Counted from the stretch's first letter, positions 42,959 to 52,533 are shown. The stretch is DNA of 56,917 bases from Candidatus Gracilibacteria bacterium CG17_big_fil_post_rev_8_21_14_2_50_48_13 (GCA_002783265.1 PFFG01000011.1:1-56917); one strand, 5' to 3'. A program made the numbers and translations. Notes: a model not told the origin generated them from the sequence alone.

Positions 42959-43839
42959 GTATTGCCATCGTTATTCCCGCGCATCATCGGGCAGAACCCT
43001 TACGTCGGTTGCTTGCCTTTTTGGTCAAGGAAGGGGCGGGCGAGCAAACTTGTGTTGTGATTGATGGTGCAGATAGGACTGTCGAAAAAATCGCTCGGTA
43101 TTTTCGGGTAGCGACGTTTTGCCTGGAAACTGCACGGGGAGCAGCCTATGCGCGTAATGTGGGAACGACCCTGCGGGATGCAGATTGGTATGTATTTCTC
43201 GATGATGATGTGGTTCCAGCGCGCGGTTGGTGGAAACGTGTCCAGGAGGTAATCCGTCGTTCGCGAGCAGATTTGATTAGTGGCGCCGTTGTCTATGAGG
43301 GCCGACGTGTCTATCCAGAGCGCGTCGTGGAAAATCCCACAGCGCACTTCCCCCTCGGTGCCCACCTGTTTGTTCGACGGACCGTCTTTTGCGCCTTGGG
43401 TGGCTTTGATGTTTCGGCCAGTGCTCTCCATAACGAAGATATAGAGTTTGCACTCCGACTTGAAACGGAAGGTTTTCGCTGCGAAAAACGTCCCGATCTC
43501 ATTGTCTATCACAGGGCTGCATGGTGGGGGCACCCACGTGATGTCTATAGAGCGTCAAACCGTATCAGCGAGATTCCGCGGTATTATTCCCTGTATCCTG
43601 CGGCAGCTAGGCGTCTTTTTACCGATCGCCTTGGTCCGCTTCTCTTTCCCAGAGAAGTACTTGTGCTGGTGTTTTTTCCACTGTTGGTTGTTCCCCTTTT
43701 TTTGCGCTTTTGCTATCGTAACCGGCACAATCTCCACGCCGCACTTCCCTACTTTCTGGCCAAATGGCCTGCATCACTCTTGCTGCGTCGACTAGCTTTG
43801 TGGAAAAGTGCTTTGAAACATAGGGTTTTTCTTGTATAA
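42955..43839 (+). CDS. Glycosyltransferase family 2
   Basis: The 294-residue GT-A enzyme begins IAIVIPAHHRAEPLRRLL. It carries the metal- and nucleotide-sugar-binding DDD motif (YVFLDDDVVPA) and a downstream ALHNEDIEFALRL motif that contains the catalytic acidic pair. The C-terminal region has a hydrophobic segment (VLVLVFFPLLVVPLFLRF) suggesting membrane association. The substrate is unknown; a surface-polysaccharide role fits the other glycosyltransferase and ManC in the window. It is translationally coupled to tsaE (4-bp overlap). Confidence 0.88.
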   Translation: MSIAIVIPAHHRAEPLRRLLAFLVKEGAGEQTCVVIDGADRTVEKIARYFRVATFCLETARGAAYARNVGTTLRDADWYVFLDDDVVPARGWWKRVQEVIRRSRADLISGAVVYEGRRVYPERVVENPTAHFPLGAHLFVRRTVFCALGGFDVSASALHNEDIEFALRLETEGFRCEKRPDLIVYHRAAWWGHPRDVYRASNRISEIPRYYSLYPAAARRLFTDRLGPLLFPREVLVLVFFPLLVVPLFLRFCYRNRHNLHAALPYFLAKWPASLLLRRLALWKSALKHRVFLV

Positions 43840-43867
43840 ACCCTCTAGTTCATTTTCCCTTTCACCC

Positions 43868-44848
43868 ATGTTTTGGAAAGATATAGCAAAGCCCATGGTG
43901 ACACTCGCTCCCATGGATGGTTACACCGATCAGCCGTTTCGCCTCTTGGTGCGCGAAATAGAGCCGCGTGCGGTGCTCTTCACCGAGTTTTTGTCGGCGG
44001 ACGGTATTGTGTACGGCGCGGCCCCCATATTAAAAGATCTCCAGCTGGAAAAGGCAGAGTCTCCCTTGGTCGTGCAGATTTTCGGTAAGGATCCGGAAAT
44101 TTTGGCGAAGGCGGCCTTGTATGTACAGCAGTGTGGTGCAGATGCTATTGATGTGAATATGGGATGTCCTGCAAAGAAAGTGGTGAACTCGCTGCATGGC
44201 TCTGCTCTCATGAAAAATATTGACCTGGCCTGCAAAATTGTTGAACGGATGAAGGCAACGGTGGATATACCTGTTTCCGTGAAAACGCGACTTGGATGGG
44301 AGGATAGCGACCAATTAATTCCTTTTGTTTCCCGCCTAGTGGAGGCCGGCTTAGATCACATTACTATTCACGGGCGAACTTATGCTCAGGCGTTTAAAGG
44401 TGAAGCGGACTGGTCCATGATTTACGAACTGAAAAAAGCGATCCCCATCACCGTGATGGGTAATGGTGATGTGAAAAGCTATGAAACCGCACGGGAAAAA
44501 CTAGGTAATCTCGATGGCGTGATGATCGGACGTGCTACCTTTGGAAACCCCTGGCTGATCAAAGAGGTGGCGGGCCATCTGCTCGACGGATCCAACTGGT
44601 CAAGTTCCTCTATGACCTTTGAGGAGAAACTTCCGGTGATTATTCGGCATATTGAGCTTTCTCATCAGTATAAGGGAGATCGAGGCATGCTGGAGATTCG
44701 TAAACATCTGGCGTCCTATGTTCGTGGAGTACATAGTGCGACCCATTATAGGCCGCAGTTGGTCACGGTGGAATCACCCAAACAAGCGATAGATCTGGTG
44801 ACGGACATCGCGAAAAAAGAGCGAGAACTGGCGGCTCAACTCGTGTAG
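43868..44848 (+). CDS. tRNA-dihydrouridine synthase (Dus family)
   Basis: This FMN enzyme reduces uridine in the tRNA D-loop. The product has 326 residues from the ATG at 43868. The TIM barrel begins VTLAPMDGYTDQPFR. The catalytic Cys is in VNMGCPAKKV, and VKTRLGW, ITIHGRT, VMGNGDV and MIGRATFGNPW provide flavin and phosphate contacts. It looks DusB-like. It lies 28 bp after the GT2 gene, and its end overlaps the convergent CPBP protease gene by 13 bp. Confidence 0.95.
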   Translation: MFWKDIAKPMVTLAPMDGYTDQPFRLLVREIEPRAVLFTEFLSADGIVYGAAPILKDLQLEKAESPLVVQIFGKDPEILAKAALYVQQCGADAIDVNMGCPAKKVVNSLHGSALMKNIDLACKIVERMKATVDIPVSVKTRLGWEDSDQLIPFVSRLVEAGLDHITIHGRTYAQAFKGEADWSMIYELKKAIPITVMGNGDVKSYETAREKLGNLDGVMIGRATFGNPWLIKEVAGHLLDGSNWSSSSMTFEEKLPVIIRHIELSHQYKGDRGMLEIRKHLASYVRGVHSATHYRPQLVTVESPKQAIDLVTDIAKKERELAAQLV

Positions 44849-45537
44849 TCAACAAAAATTGCCAGTGCATTATTGACTGTATGAAAGATAATGGCGGGCC
44901 AGATATTGCCGCTTTTATAGCAGAGAAAACCTGCCGCCGATCCAAGAATCCACAGGGTGAGGATGGTGCCGCTTTGCATATGCGCTAGGGCGAACAGGAG
45001 TCCTGAAAGACTGATAGCAAGGGGTGCAGTCGTGAAGCGAAGAAAATAGGGGAGCAGAATTCCCCGGAAAATCAACTCTTCTGCAATTGGAGCGAGAAGC
45101 CCTGCGGAGAGAAGGAGGAAAAATGTTCCCAGACCTTGCTGTGGAAGGCGTGCGATGGAGGTGCCGTCCCCTGTAATACCCGGTATGGAGCCACCCGCAA
45201 GTGTAGCGAGCAATGCAAGGATACCAATAAGGCTTCCCCAAAGAAGAACGGGATACACGATGGTCCAAAGCCATCCCGGAAACTGGGTGGAAACGGTGTA
45301 TCGCCCCCAGTACTGATCATGACGGCGAAAAAAGACCAGTGCACCAAAAATCCAAAAGAGGTACGCAAAAAACAAGGTTATGGCTCCGAGGTCCTGGAAA
45401 GCATTCAGTGCTGGAATCGCGCGGAGAAGCAAACCACGGAGAGCGAGAAGACCGAACAAGGAACCAATGCAGTACAAAAAAAAGTACAGTATTTCTGACA
45501 AAGAAAACTTTGCGGGAAGGAGGGGGGTAGTCTTCAT
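44836..45537 (-). CDS. CPBP-family intramembrane metalloprotease
   Basis: The 233-residue polytopic protein (about 7 hydrophobic helices) contains the Abi/CAAX-protease motifs EELIFRG, FALAH and FHTVNN, the proposed metal-binding residues. Family members cleave prenylated or bacteriocin-like peptides or give bacteriocin self-immunity. No bacteriocin gene is adjacent. The start overlaps the upstream RsuA-family gene by 4 bp, so the two are co-translated. Confidence 0.88.
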   Translation of the reverse strand: MKTTPLLPAKFSLSEILYFFLYCIGSLFGLLALRGLLLRAIPALNAFQDLGAITLFFAYLFWIFGALVFFRRHDQYWGRYTVSTQFPGWLWTIVYPVLLWGSLIGILALLATLAGGSIPGITGDGTSIARLPQQGLGTFFLLLSAGLLAPIAEELIFRGILLPYFLRFTTAPLAISLSGLLFALAHMQSGTILTLWILGSAAGFLCYKSGNIWPAIIFHTVNNALAIFVDYTS

Positions 45538-46274
45538 GCAGCATTTTTCATGAGACCTTGTCGTTCCTGCTCGGAGAGTAACCGGTACTTCCCAAGAGGG
45601 AGATCTCCCAGTTCAAGGCTACCAATACGTACACGGCGAAGATAGCGTACGGGATGCCCGACGGCTGCACACATCAGGCGGATTTGTCGTTTTTTCCCTT
45701 CTCCGAGAGTGATATGAAACCGTGAAGTTTTTCCGTCGCTGGTTAGATGCTCGACCTTAGCTGGGTAAGTATGATACGGTTTTCCTTCAACAATAATGTC
45801 GACGCCGTTCCGGAGCGTCGTGGCCGCTTTCTCATCCATGCGTCCACGCACGATGACCTCATATTCCTTTTCCTTCTCAAAGGAGGGATGCATGAGGCGC
45901 TGCGCAAAATCACCATCATCCGTCAATACAATGAGCCCCTCTGTTTCTTTATCTAGTCGTCCAACCAGAAAGAGGCGGCGTCCCTCGGTGGCTTCTTTGG
46001 GCAGTAAGTCAGGTACTTTTTTGCGTGAATCTCCCGTTGTGGTGGATAAATACCCTGAAGGTTTATGGAGGGCAATATAGAGATTATGCTCAGGTTTTGT
46101 GCAGGGTTGACCAAAAATTTCGACGCGGTCGACGTCGGGGTTGATAAAGGTCGTTACCGTCGTCGCCGGATTTCCGTTGACGGTGACACCTCCTGCAAGA
46201 ATAAGTTCTTCTGCTTTTCTGCGTGCTGCATAGCCGGTTTGCGCGATGAATTTTGCGAGGCGAACCTGTTCCAT
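45534..46274 (-). CDS. RsuA/RluB-family pseudouridine synthase
   Basis: The product has 246 residues from the ATG at 46274, where the S4 domain (VRLAKFIAQTGYAARRKAEELI) begins. The catalytic Asp is in GRLDKETEGLIVLTDDG, and GKKRQIRLMCAAVGHPV is the family RNA-contact motif. It modifies a single rRNA uridine (16S U516 for RsuA, 23S for RluB/E/F); which one cannot be decided. TATACT lies 12 bp upstream of the ATG on this strand, compatible with a short leader. Confidence 0.93.
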   Translation of the reverse strand: MEQVRLAKFIAQTGYAARRKAEELILAGGVTVNGNPATTVTTFINPDVDRVEIFGQPCTKPEHNLYIALHKPSGYLSTTTGDSRKKVPDLLPKEATEGRRLFLVGRLDKETEGLIVLTDDGDFAQRLMHPSFEKEKEYEVIVRGRMDEKAATTLRNGVDIIVEGKPYHTYPAKVEHLTSDGKTSRFHITLGEGKKRQIRLMCAAVGHPVRYLRRVRIGSLELGDLPLGKYRLLSEQERQGLMKNAA

Positions 46275-46405
46275 AGGAAAAGAGAAAGTATAGCACATGT
46301 GTACCGTGATTTTTTGTATTCGGCAACCAGAAGGCCTCTTTTTTACCTTGCAAGGTGTCCCTGCATTGCGTAGCCTAGGTAGGTACTCTTTTGCAAAACT
46401 CTCGC

Positions 46406-48613
46406 ATGCGTGGAATAATATTTGATTTAGAAGCAACGGGCCTCTCACCAGAAAAGGGTGATGTCATAATTGATGTTGCCGCAATTCGTGTCGGACCTGA
46501 TGGCATAGAGGATCGATACCAATCACTGGTTTCTGCTGGAAGTGTAGAAGTATCACCGTTCATTGCTGCACTTACGGGAATTTCTGCGGAAATGCTGAGT
46601 ACAGCTCCTTCCTGGGAAAATGTGCGCGAGGAACTCCGTGCATTTTTTGGTAATGAGTTACCGATTTATGGACACAATGTGCAGTTTGATATGCATTTTC
46701 TGGCACAAAAAGGTCTGCCACTTGCAGCATCGCGGTTTGTGGATTCTTGTGATTTTGCGACACTCTATTTTCCTGAAGCGCCATCCCATAGCTTAGAGGT
46801 GCTCAGTAGCTACCTTCGTCTGCCACATACGGAAAAGCATCGAGCCATGGGTGATGTGCTTGCAACCTATGAGCTGTTGCGTGTTCTTGCTCATGAACGT
46901 GATGCGGATCCGATGCACGACAAAGTGTTGCATGTACTTCAGGCCAAAGGTACCCAATGGTCAGGAAAGCATTTCTATAATCTCGCTATTCCATCTGCCC
47001 AAGTACCACACGTGCTTCCTTCTGTGGAGCAAGATTCAGCATTACAGATTCCTGGCCCGGGCACTCGTGTCGCACGTATTCGCCCCAGTGTTCCGCGTTT
47101 TCTCGAACTTGTATATGCGCAGCCTATGCCGACGGTCTCTCTTGTGAGCCCTGCGGAAATGGAAACCGCCAGGGATGCGATTTCCAGCATGCACGATATG
47201 GCCTTTTTTGATCATCCTTCGCAAATGGTCACCGTAGCTGTGAAAAAACATTTTGCTGATCTGGACGTTTGGACTGCTGAGGAAACCTTGTTTGCCCTTC
47301 GCCTCCTGCGCACCGATGATCGTCGATTCCCTCTCCATCAATCAGCACTCAGTATCACACACCGGGAAAAATTTCTTCTTCCCCGCTTTGCGGTCGATGA
47401 ATCGTGTATTCCTGAGCTTTTCGCCAAAAAGGGACATGTAATCATGACCTACCATGCATGGCATACCTTCAAAGACCATATTCCTGCGGACGCACGATTT
47501 CTGGTTTCCGATGCGATGCGGCTTGAGATGCATCTCCATGCTTCTTCAAAGGCCTATTTGAGTTTTGATCAGCTCACGAGCCGTCTGAAAAATATCAGTG
47601 CTCGTGCAGAAGAGCATGGCGTTTCGGTCTCTGAACACGTCGCCAAGCTCGAATTTGTCCTTCGCTACATGTTTACAGGTCTTGCCAAGCTGCTTCGCAG
47701 CGATCAGAAGGAAGTGAGTCTCACGGATACTCCCGAGTTCATTCTTTCCTTTGGGGAAACCTGGGCAAAGGGGTTGCAAACTCTCCGTGAACATGTGGCG
47801 GGTACGGAGGCGGAAATAGCTCTGGATTCACTGATCACCCTTGCGGAAGAGCAGGTATACAACTGTATCCAACGACTGACCGATGCTCGATACATGTCTA
47901 TTGTGTCGCGTCTGCCCCAAGGCGTGATGCTGGTGCAGGAGCGAACCGATCTTGCCGAAGAAAAGGCTTGGTTTGAAAACCGAGACGATGTTGTGCTTGC
48001 CATGGGATACACAGATGGACGACTTTCTCCTTTTATTCCTGTGCAGGAAATTGTAGAAATTGATCCCTTGTCGCTGCCGAACGTACATCTTGATCGAGAA
48101 TGTTCACAAGAGCTTTCCGCGAGCTTCTCACCAGTGGATGCACTGTCTATGCTAGGCAAGCAGCATAACAAACTAATGGTTTGTCCTGGATCGGGTTCCC
48201 ATCTGGATAAGGTGTTTGATGCTTTGTATGCGGGACTCCATGGAGAGCTTTGTACTGTGCTTGCTAATGGAAAAACTGGCGGTCGCGGGAAGGTGCGGTA
48301 TAGTTTTCTCCATCAAGACAAAGCGATTGTTGTGGCGAACGCGGCGGACGCAAAGGGTATGGGTGTAGAAGCCGACGCTCTGATCATTACTTCATTGCCT
48401 TTCCCCGCAACCATGAGTGCCTATTGGCGTGAACACTATGGCGACCAAAATTTTGGCACCTTAAGCCTTCCTCTCCTTCTGCAACAGTTGGTGGATCTCG
48501 TTTGGTCCACGGCAAAAAGTGACGGTATGACTGTCTATATTACAGATCAGCGACTCTTCGAAAAACCCTATGGGCGAGAAGTCCTTGAGCTTTTTGCGGA
48601 CTTGAGGAAGTAG
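46406..48613 (+). CDS. DnaQ-type 3'-5' exonuclease fused to a degenerate DinG-like helicase
   Basis: The product has 735 residues from the ATG at 46406. Residues 1-165 are a complete DEDDh exonuclease: D7 and E9 (FDLEATG), D95 (GHNVQFD), H145 and D150 (HRAMGD). The rest follows the layout of DnaQ-DinG helicases but without the active motifs. No P-loop is present, the DEAH box region reads VSDAM (367-371) after a VIMTYHA motif, and the QGxGRLIR motif VI is replaced by LQQLVDLVW. The characteristic C-terminus (VYITDQRLFEKPYGREVLELF) is kept. It is probably a nuclease with a helicase-derived binding scaffold. Divergent from the RsuA-family gene. Confidence 0.82.
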   Translation: MRGIIFDLEATGLSPEKGDVIIDVAAIRVGPDGIEDRYQSLVSAGSVEVSPFIAALTGISAEMLSTAPSWENVREELRAFFGNELPIYGHNVQFDMHFLAQKGLPLAASRFVDSCDFATLYFPEAPSHSLEVLSSYLRLPHTEKHRAMGDVLATYELLRVLAHERDADPMHDKVLHVLQAKGTQWSGKHFYNLAIPSAQVPHVLPSVEQDSALQIPGPGTRVARIRPSVPRFLELVYAQPMPTVSLVSPAEMETARDAISSMHDMAFFDHPSQMVTVAVKKHFADLDVWTAEETLFALRLLRTDDRRFPLHQSALSITHREKFLLPRFAVDESCIPELFAKKGHVIMTYHAWHTFKDHIPADARFLVSDAMRLEMHLHASSKAYLSFDQLTSRLKNISARAEEHGVSVSEHVAKLEFVLRYMFTGLAKLLRSDQKEVSLTDTPEFILSFGETWAKGLQTLREHVAGTEAEIALDSLITLAEEQVYNCIQRLTDARYMSIVSRLPQGVMLVQERTDLAEEKAWFENRDDVVLAMGYTDGRLSPFIPVQEIVEIDPLSLPNVHLDRECSQELSASFSPVDALSMLGKQHNKLMVCPGSGSHLDKVFDALYAGLHGELCTVLANGKTGGRGKVRYSFLHQDKAIVVANAADAKGMGVEADALIITSLPFPATMSAYWREHYGDQNFGTLSLPLLLQQLVDLVWSTAKSDGMTVYITDQRLFEKPYGREVLELFADLRK

Positions 48614-48616
48614 ATG

Positions 48617-49348
48617 CTACAAACGTGCGCCTCGACCGCCGTCCAGGATGAGGACTTCCCCTGTGATATTTCTTGCCTTCGATGAAGCAAGAAAAAAGAT
48701 GCTTTCTGCCACATCCTCTGGGTCATTGAAACGACCTAGGGGAATTTGTGCTATTTTCTGGGCAACTTTTTCTTTGTCTTCCATAAAATCCATAAATTTG
48801 CTCCAGGTATAGCTTGGTGCGACTGCGTTGACCCTGATCGGTGCGAGGGTTTGTGCCAAACATTTTGTCATATGAATAATGCCTGCCTTTGAAATAGCAT
48901 ATTCCAAATGATTCTTTCGCGGGTAGATTCCTGCAACGGAAGCCACATTGACAATGGCCCCATGGCCTGCACTCACCATCTGTCGCGCAATTACCTGCGT
49001 CATAAAGTAGGTGCCTCGCAAGTTTGTTCCAATAACATGGTCCCAAATCTCGGGTGTGCTGTCCAGAAACTCGTGTTCGTCGTAGACGCCTGCGCAGTTT
49101 ACCAGAACATCAATGGGCGTGGATGTTTTGCCGAGGTTGTTTTCTAGCTCTGAAATGGACTCCAGATCTGCAATATCAATATGCATGGGGGAAAATGTTC
49201 CACCTGCCTGTTGAATTTTTAACTCGGCCGTTTGTCGTTCTGGACTATTTTGGAAATACCCCAAGATGATGTGATGACCTTCCTTTGCAAAACGTACTGC
49301 CGTTGCAAGACCAATCCCAGAAGTTGCTCCAGTTATAAGAATATTCAT
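48617..49348 (-). CDS. Short-chain dehydrogenase/reductase (FabG-like)
   Basis: This 243-residue NAD(P)-dependent oxidoreductase shows TGATSGIG (cofactor), NCAG, catalytic Ser in VASVAG and Tyr-Lys in EYAISKAG, and IPLGRFNDPEDVA typical of FabG-like enzymes. The substrate may be 3-oxoacyl-ACP, but no other fatty-acid genes are near, so a sugar or other substrate is possible. It ends 3 bp from the convergent DnaQ-DinG gene. Confidence 0.9.
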   Translation of the reverse strand: MNILITGATSGIGLATAVRFAKEGHHIILGYFQNSPERQTAELKIQQAGGTFSPMHIDIADLESISELENNLGKTSTPIDVLVNCAGVYDEHEFLDSTPEIWDHVIGTNLRGTYFMTQVIARQMVSAGHGAIVNVASVAGIYPRKNHLEYAISKAGIIHMTKCLAQTLAPIRVNAVAPSYTWSKFMDFMEDKEKVAQKIAQIPLGRFNDPEDVAESIFFLASSKARNITGEVLILDGGRGARL

Positions 49349-49404
49349 TTTTGCATGTGAGTGTGTATTTTACACATTCTAACACACATAATGCATGTAA
49401 ACGA

Positions 49405-49430
49405 AAAAAGCCCCCGCATGGGGGCTTTTT
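49405..49430 (-). terminator. Terminator after rpsA
   Basis: An 11-bp stem (49405-49415 with 49420-49430) has a GCAT loop and is flanked by A and T runs. It begins 15 bp past the rpsA stop on the minus strand. Confidence 0.88.
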
Positions 49431-49445
49431 CTTCTTGCAGTGAGA

Positions 49446-50627
49446 TTACTCAGCTGCTTCCTCAGAAGACTCTTCTTTTTCTTCCTTCTTTGCTTTCTTC
49501 GCAGGCTTTTCATCAGCTTCCTCCTTTGCGCCTTCTGGCTTTGGAAGAAGTTCCTTGATGGAAAGACCAATACGATGCTCCTTGAGATCAAGCGTAATGA
49601 TCTTCGCTTTGACGCGCTGACCTACCTTGAGGAAATCGTTGGCATCCTTCACGACCTCGTGAGAAATCTCAGAGAGGTGAATAAGACCATTGATGTCCTG
49701 CTCAACGTGCACGAAGGCACCAAAGTCAGTGAGGCGAGTAACTGGTCCTTCAACCGTGTCACCTTCCTTATACTTCTGTGCGATGGAGACCCATGGATCA
49801 TCCTTGAGACGCTTCATAGAGAGAGAAATCTTTCCTCCTTCTACGCCGATGACGAGTACTTCTACCTCGTCGCCAACCTTTCCATACTTACCTGGGCTGG
49901 AAACGTGCCCCCATGCAATTTCAGAGATGTGGACAAGTCCTTCAAGACCACCAAAGGTCACGAAGATACCGTAGCTCACAATTCCACTGATCTTACCCTT
50001 CACACGGCTACCTGGTTCAAGCTTGCCAAGAGCTTCCTTGACCTGCTCTTCCATGGCTGCACGCTCTGAAAGAATGAGTTTGCGTCCTTCTTCATCGATG
50101 TTGATGATGCGAACGGTGAAATCGATACCAATGAGTGCATTGAGACGCTCAAGAATCTTTTCTGAATTTGCGCCTTCCACACGTGGGTAGTGCAGAGGTG
50201 CAAGCTGTGATACAGGAATGAAGGCTTTGATGCCATCCATTTCGAGGAGAAGACCTCCCTTATTCGCTTCCAGTGCTTTCACGGTCAGCGTTTCTTTGTT
50301 GTCATACATTTCCTTAAATCGATCCCATGCGCGGATCTGTGATGCCTTTCGGAGTGAAAGGACAACGAGACCGTCAGGGTTCTCATCGCCAATAACCACG
50401 GCAGTAACGCGGTCACCGATATTGAGAGAATCTTTGGTGTTCGCAGAATCATTCAGGTCACGACCGGCAATAATACCAGTAGCAACTCCATTAAGATCGA
50501 CAAGAATCAAGCTCTTGTCCTTGTGAATAATATCTCCTTCAATAACGCTCCCAAGCTCAAAAAATGCGAGTTCGGTGTTCGTCTGTTCGAGATACTGATC
50601 CATAGCTGTAGCGGTGGCTGTAGCCAT
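49446..50627 (-). CDS. rpsA: 30S ribosomal protein S1
   Basis: S1 binds mRNA leaders and helps start translation of structured or SD-less mRNAs. The product has 393 residues from the ATG at 50627. Four S1/OB-fold domains are visible (about 25-90, 110-175, 195-265, 280-350), the last two with the classic GIVSYGIFVTFGGLEGLVHISE and RLTDFGAFVHVEQDINGLIH patterns. A Glu/Lys/Ala-rich tail ends the chain. Four domains match Gram-positive and CPR forms rather than the six of E. coli. It is monocistronic. Confidence 0.92.
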   Translation of the reverse strand: MATATATAMDQYLEQTNTELAFFELGSVIEGDIIHKDKSLILVDLNGVATGIIAGRDLNDSANTKDSLNIGDRVTAVVIGDENPDGLVVLSLRKASQIRAWDRFKEMYDNKETLTVKALEANKGGLLLEMDGIKAFIPVSQLAPLHYPRVEGANSEKILERLNALIGIDFTVRIINIDEEGRKLILSERAAMEEQVKEALGKLEPGSRVKGKISGIVSYGIFVTFGGLEGLVHISEIAWGHVSSPGKYGKVGDEVEVLVIGVEGGKISLSMKRLKDDPWVSIAQKYKEGDTVEGPVTRLTDFGAFVHVEQDINGLIHLSEISHEVVKDANDFLKVGQRVKAKIITLDLKEHRIGLSIKELLPKPEGAKEEADEKPAKKAKKEEKEESSEEAAE

Positions 50628-50907
50628 AAAACACAGTGTTAGAAAGGGTAAATAGTTGGATGGTCGAGGGCAACTCACTGTGCATACCTTGCAGTTGCCA
50701 TCTATAAATATCCACTAACTACTCTATAGAGTTTTTTGCGAAGAGCAATACTCATGTCTTGACGTCAAAAAGAAAGTATTTTATTGGCATGAGCAGCCAA
50801 GTGCGATGCCAAAAAATTTTCCTTGATGAATAACGAAAGTAGGCTCAAAATGAATAAGAACAAAGACGCACAATCGTCACGTTCCTTCAATTCTTAATAA
50901 TGCGCGT
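50628..50907. promoter_or_regulatory. Divergent regulatory region of rpsA and trxA
   Basis: This 280-bp gap has no gene I can support. It holds a 12-bp palindrome ACTCTATAGAGT (50721-50732) within a weak minus-strand promoter (TTGCTC, 16 bp, TAGAGT), a TTGACG -35-like box in AT-rich DNA near 50758, and TAATAAT (50895-50901) six bases before the trxA ATG. The last fits a -10 box of a leaderless trxA transcript. Confidence 0.4.
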
Positions 50908-51255
50908 ATGGCACATATCGATGTAACAAGTAGTTCTTTCCAAAATGATGTTTTGGATGCAAGTAATGCAGCCGTTGTTCTTGCGGATTTCTGGGCACCC
51001 TGGTGTGGACCTTGCCGTATGATTGCTCCTTTGCTTGACGAAATAAGTGAAATGCCGGAATTTGCCGGAAAATTGGTTGTTGCGAAAATCAATGTCGATG
51101 AGCATGCGGACCTTGCAGAGCAGTTTGAGATTCAGGGAATTCCCAATATGAAATTTTTCCGCAATGGAAAAGTTGTTGCGGAATTGACTGGATTTCATCC
51201 TGCAGAGACAAAGGATGCACTTATCGCAAATATCAAAGCACATCTCCCTGCCTAA
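50908..51255 (+). CDS. trxA: Thioredoxin
   Basis: The 115-residue protein has the redox-active WCGPC motif in ADFWAPWCGPC, the buried Asp and the cis-Pro loop (GIPNMKFF). It reduces disulfides in ribonucleotide reductase, peroxiredoxin and others; the 2-Cys peroxiredoxin at 5 kb is a likely client. Its stop codon is directly followed by the rnhB ATG with no spacer, so the two genes are co-transcribed. Confidence 0.96.
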   Translation: MAHIDVTSSSFQNDVLDASNAAVVLADFWAPWCGPCRMIAPLLDEISEMPEFAGKLVVAKINVDEHADLAEQFEIQGIPNMKFFRNGKVVAELTGFHPAETKDALIANIKAHLPA

Positions 51256-51837
51256 ATGCAGAGCTACTCTCTTCACTATCGTATAGGTATTGATGAAGCG
51301 GGTCGCGGTGCCTGGGCAGGTCCAGTTGTTGCTGCAGCCGTCTACCTGCCATCACCTATACAGGGGTTGGCTGACTCTAAGGTTCTCTCCCCTAAACAGC
51401 GAGAGAACCTTTTTCAAAGGATAATAAACGAAGCCTATGTTGGTGTTGGTGTGGTGTCCCATGAGGACATCGATGCTAAGGGCATCAAGGCAGCAACGCA
51501 TGCAGCAATGGAGTGTGCACTAAAAGAGCTTCTTGCTGTCCTTGATCCTACCGCTACCCCCCTTGCCATGGTGGATGGCAACGATCGATTCACTTTTTCT
51601 ATTCCCCATTTTTCCTATATTCGGGGTGATAGTCGATTTCCCTGCATTTCTGCGGCATCTATCGTCGCGAAAGTACATAGAGATAGGCTCCTTTGTGCCT
51701 ACGAGGAGATGTATCCAGGGTATAATTTTGCGCAACATAAAGGGTACGGCACGCAAAAACACCGGGATGCACTTGCCCAATTTGGCGCTTTAGATGTGCA
51801 CCGAAAAACCTATGCGCCAATTCGGCAAGTGCTGTAG
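51256..51837 (+). CDS. rnhB: Ribonuclease HII
   Basis: This enzyme removes single ribonucleotides and RNA-DNA hybrids. The 193 residues include the DEDD metal-binding motif starts: IGIDEAGRG (Asp, Glu), LADSKVLSPKQR, MVDG and ASIVAKVHRD. All catalytic acids are present. It starts at the base after the trxA stop and converges with tmk (12-bp gap). Confidence 0.95.
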   Translation: MQSYSLHYRIGIDEAGRGAWAGPVVAAAVYLPSPIQGLADSKVLSPKQRENLFQRIINEAYVGVGVVSHEDIDAKGIKAATHAAMECALKELLAVLDPTATPLAMVDGNDRFTFSIPHFSYIRGDSRFPCISAASIVAKVHRDRLLCAYEEMYPGYNFAQHKGYGTQKHRDALAQFGALDVHRKTYAPIRQVL

Positions 51838-51849
51838 GCAAAAACGGCA

Positions 51850-52533
51850 CTATAGCGCATGTTTCTTTAGGAAGGGTTCAACAATTGCCCAAACGCGCTC
51901 GTGGACTTTTTCTGGAGGCAGAAACGCATCCCCTTCCATACATTCCACCGTTTCCCAATAGGGGAACAGTTCAGCGGCTTCTCCATAGGACTGGTAGGCT
52001 TTTTTCAGGTGTTCCGCATTATCGTACAAGTCTTTTGAGGTGCGTTTTTCTTCGTGAAAACGGTGCTCAATCATAGCAAGTGCAACACTGACGGGAACAT
52101 GAAGGTATAGCACAAGGTCCGGGCGCGGGATTCTCAGTTGCTCATATTCAAAATGATCGAGCCATGCATAGTAGGCTTTTCGTTCCTTAAAATTTTCAAT
52201 TCTCCCTCCCTGGTGCCCGACATTTGATGACGTATACCGATTTGACACAAGTATAGTGCCTTTGTTTAGTTCACTTTTGAGTTCTGGCGCAGCATCCATG
52301 CGATCAAAGGAATAAAACATCGACGCAATGTGCGGCTGCGCACCTCCCTGCTCTTCCAAATCTCCTCGAAGGAGCTTGCGGACAAAATAGGAGCTCTCCT
52401 TATCATACCGTGGGAAGGTGGGAGTTTCGACTCTATGGCCAAGCTTTTCAAGATGCTCGCAGAGCAGTTTCGTTTGCACAGTCTTTCCAGAGCCATCAAT
52501 TCCATCTATTACTATGAGAAGTCCTTTGCCCAT
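51850..52533 (-). CDS. tmk: Thymidylate kinase
   Basis: This enzyme phosphorylates dTMP to dTDP. The product has 227 residues from the ATG at 52533. The P-loop is IDGIDGSGKTVQTK, the DRY-like motif is SNRYTSSNVGHQ, and a lid region follows (HRFHEEKRTSKDLYD). It shares the dTTP pathway with dUTPase (8.9 kb). Divergent from ftsH, with 164 bp between starts. Confidence 0.94.
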   Translation of the reverse strand: MGKGLLIVIDGIDGSGKTVQTKLLCEHLEKLGHRVETPTFPRYDKESSYFVRKLLRGDLEEQGGAQPHIASMFYSFDRMDAAPELKSELNKGTILVSNRYTSSNVGHQGGRIENFKERKAYYAWLDHFEYEQLRIPRPDLVLYLHVPVSVALAMIEHRFHEEKRTSKDLYDNAEHLKKAYQSYGEAAELFPYWETVECMEGDAFLPPEKVHERVWAIVEPFLKKHAL

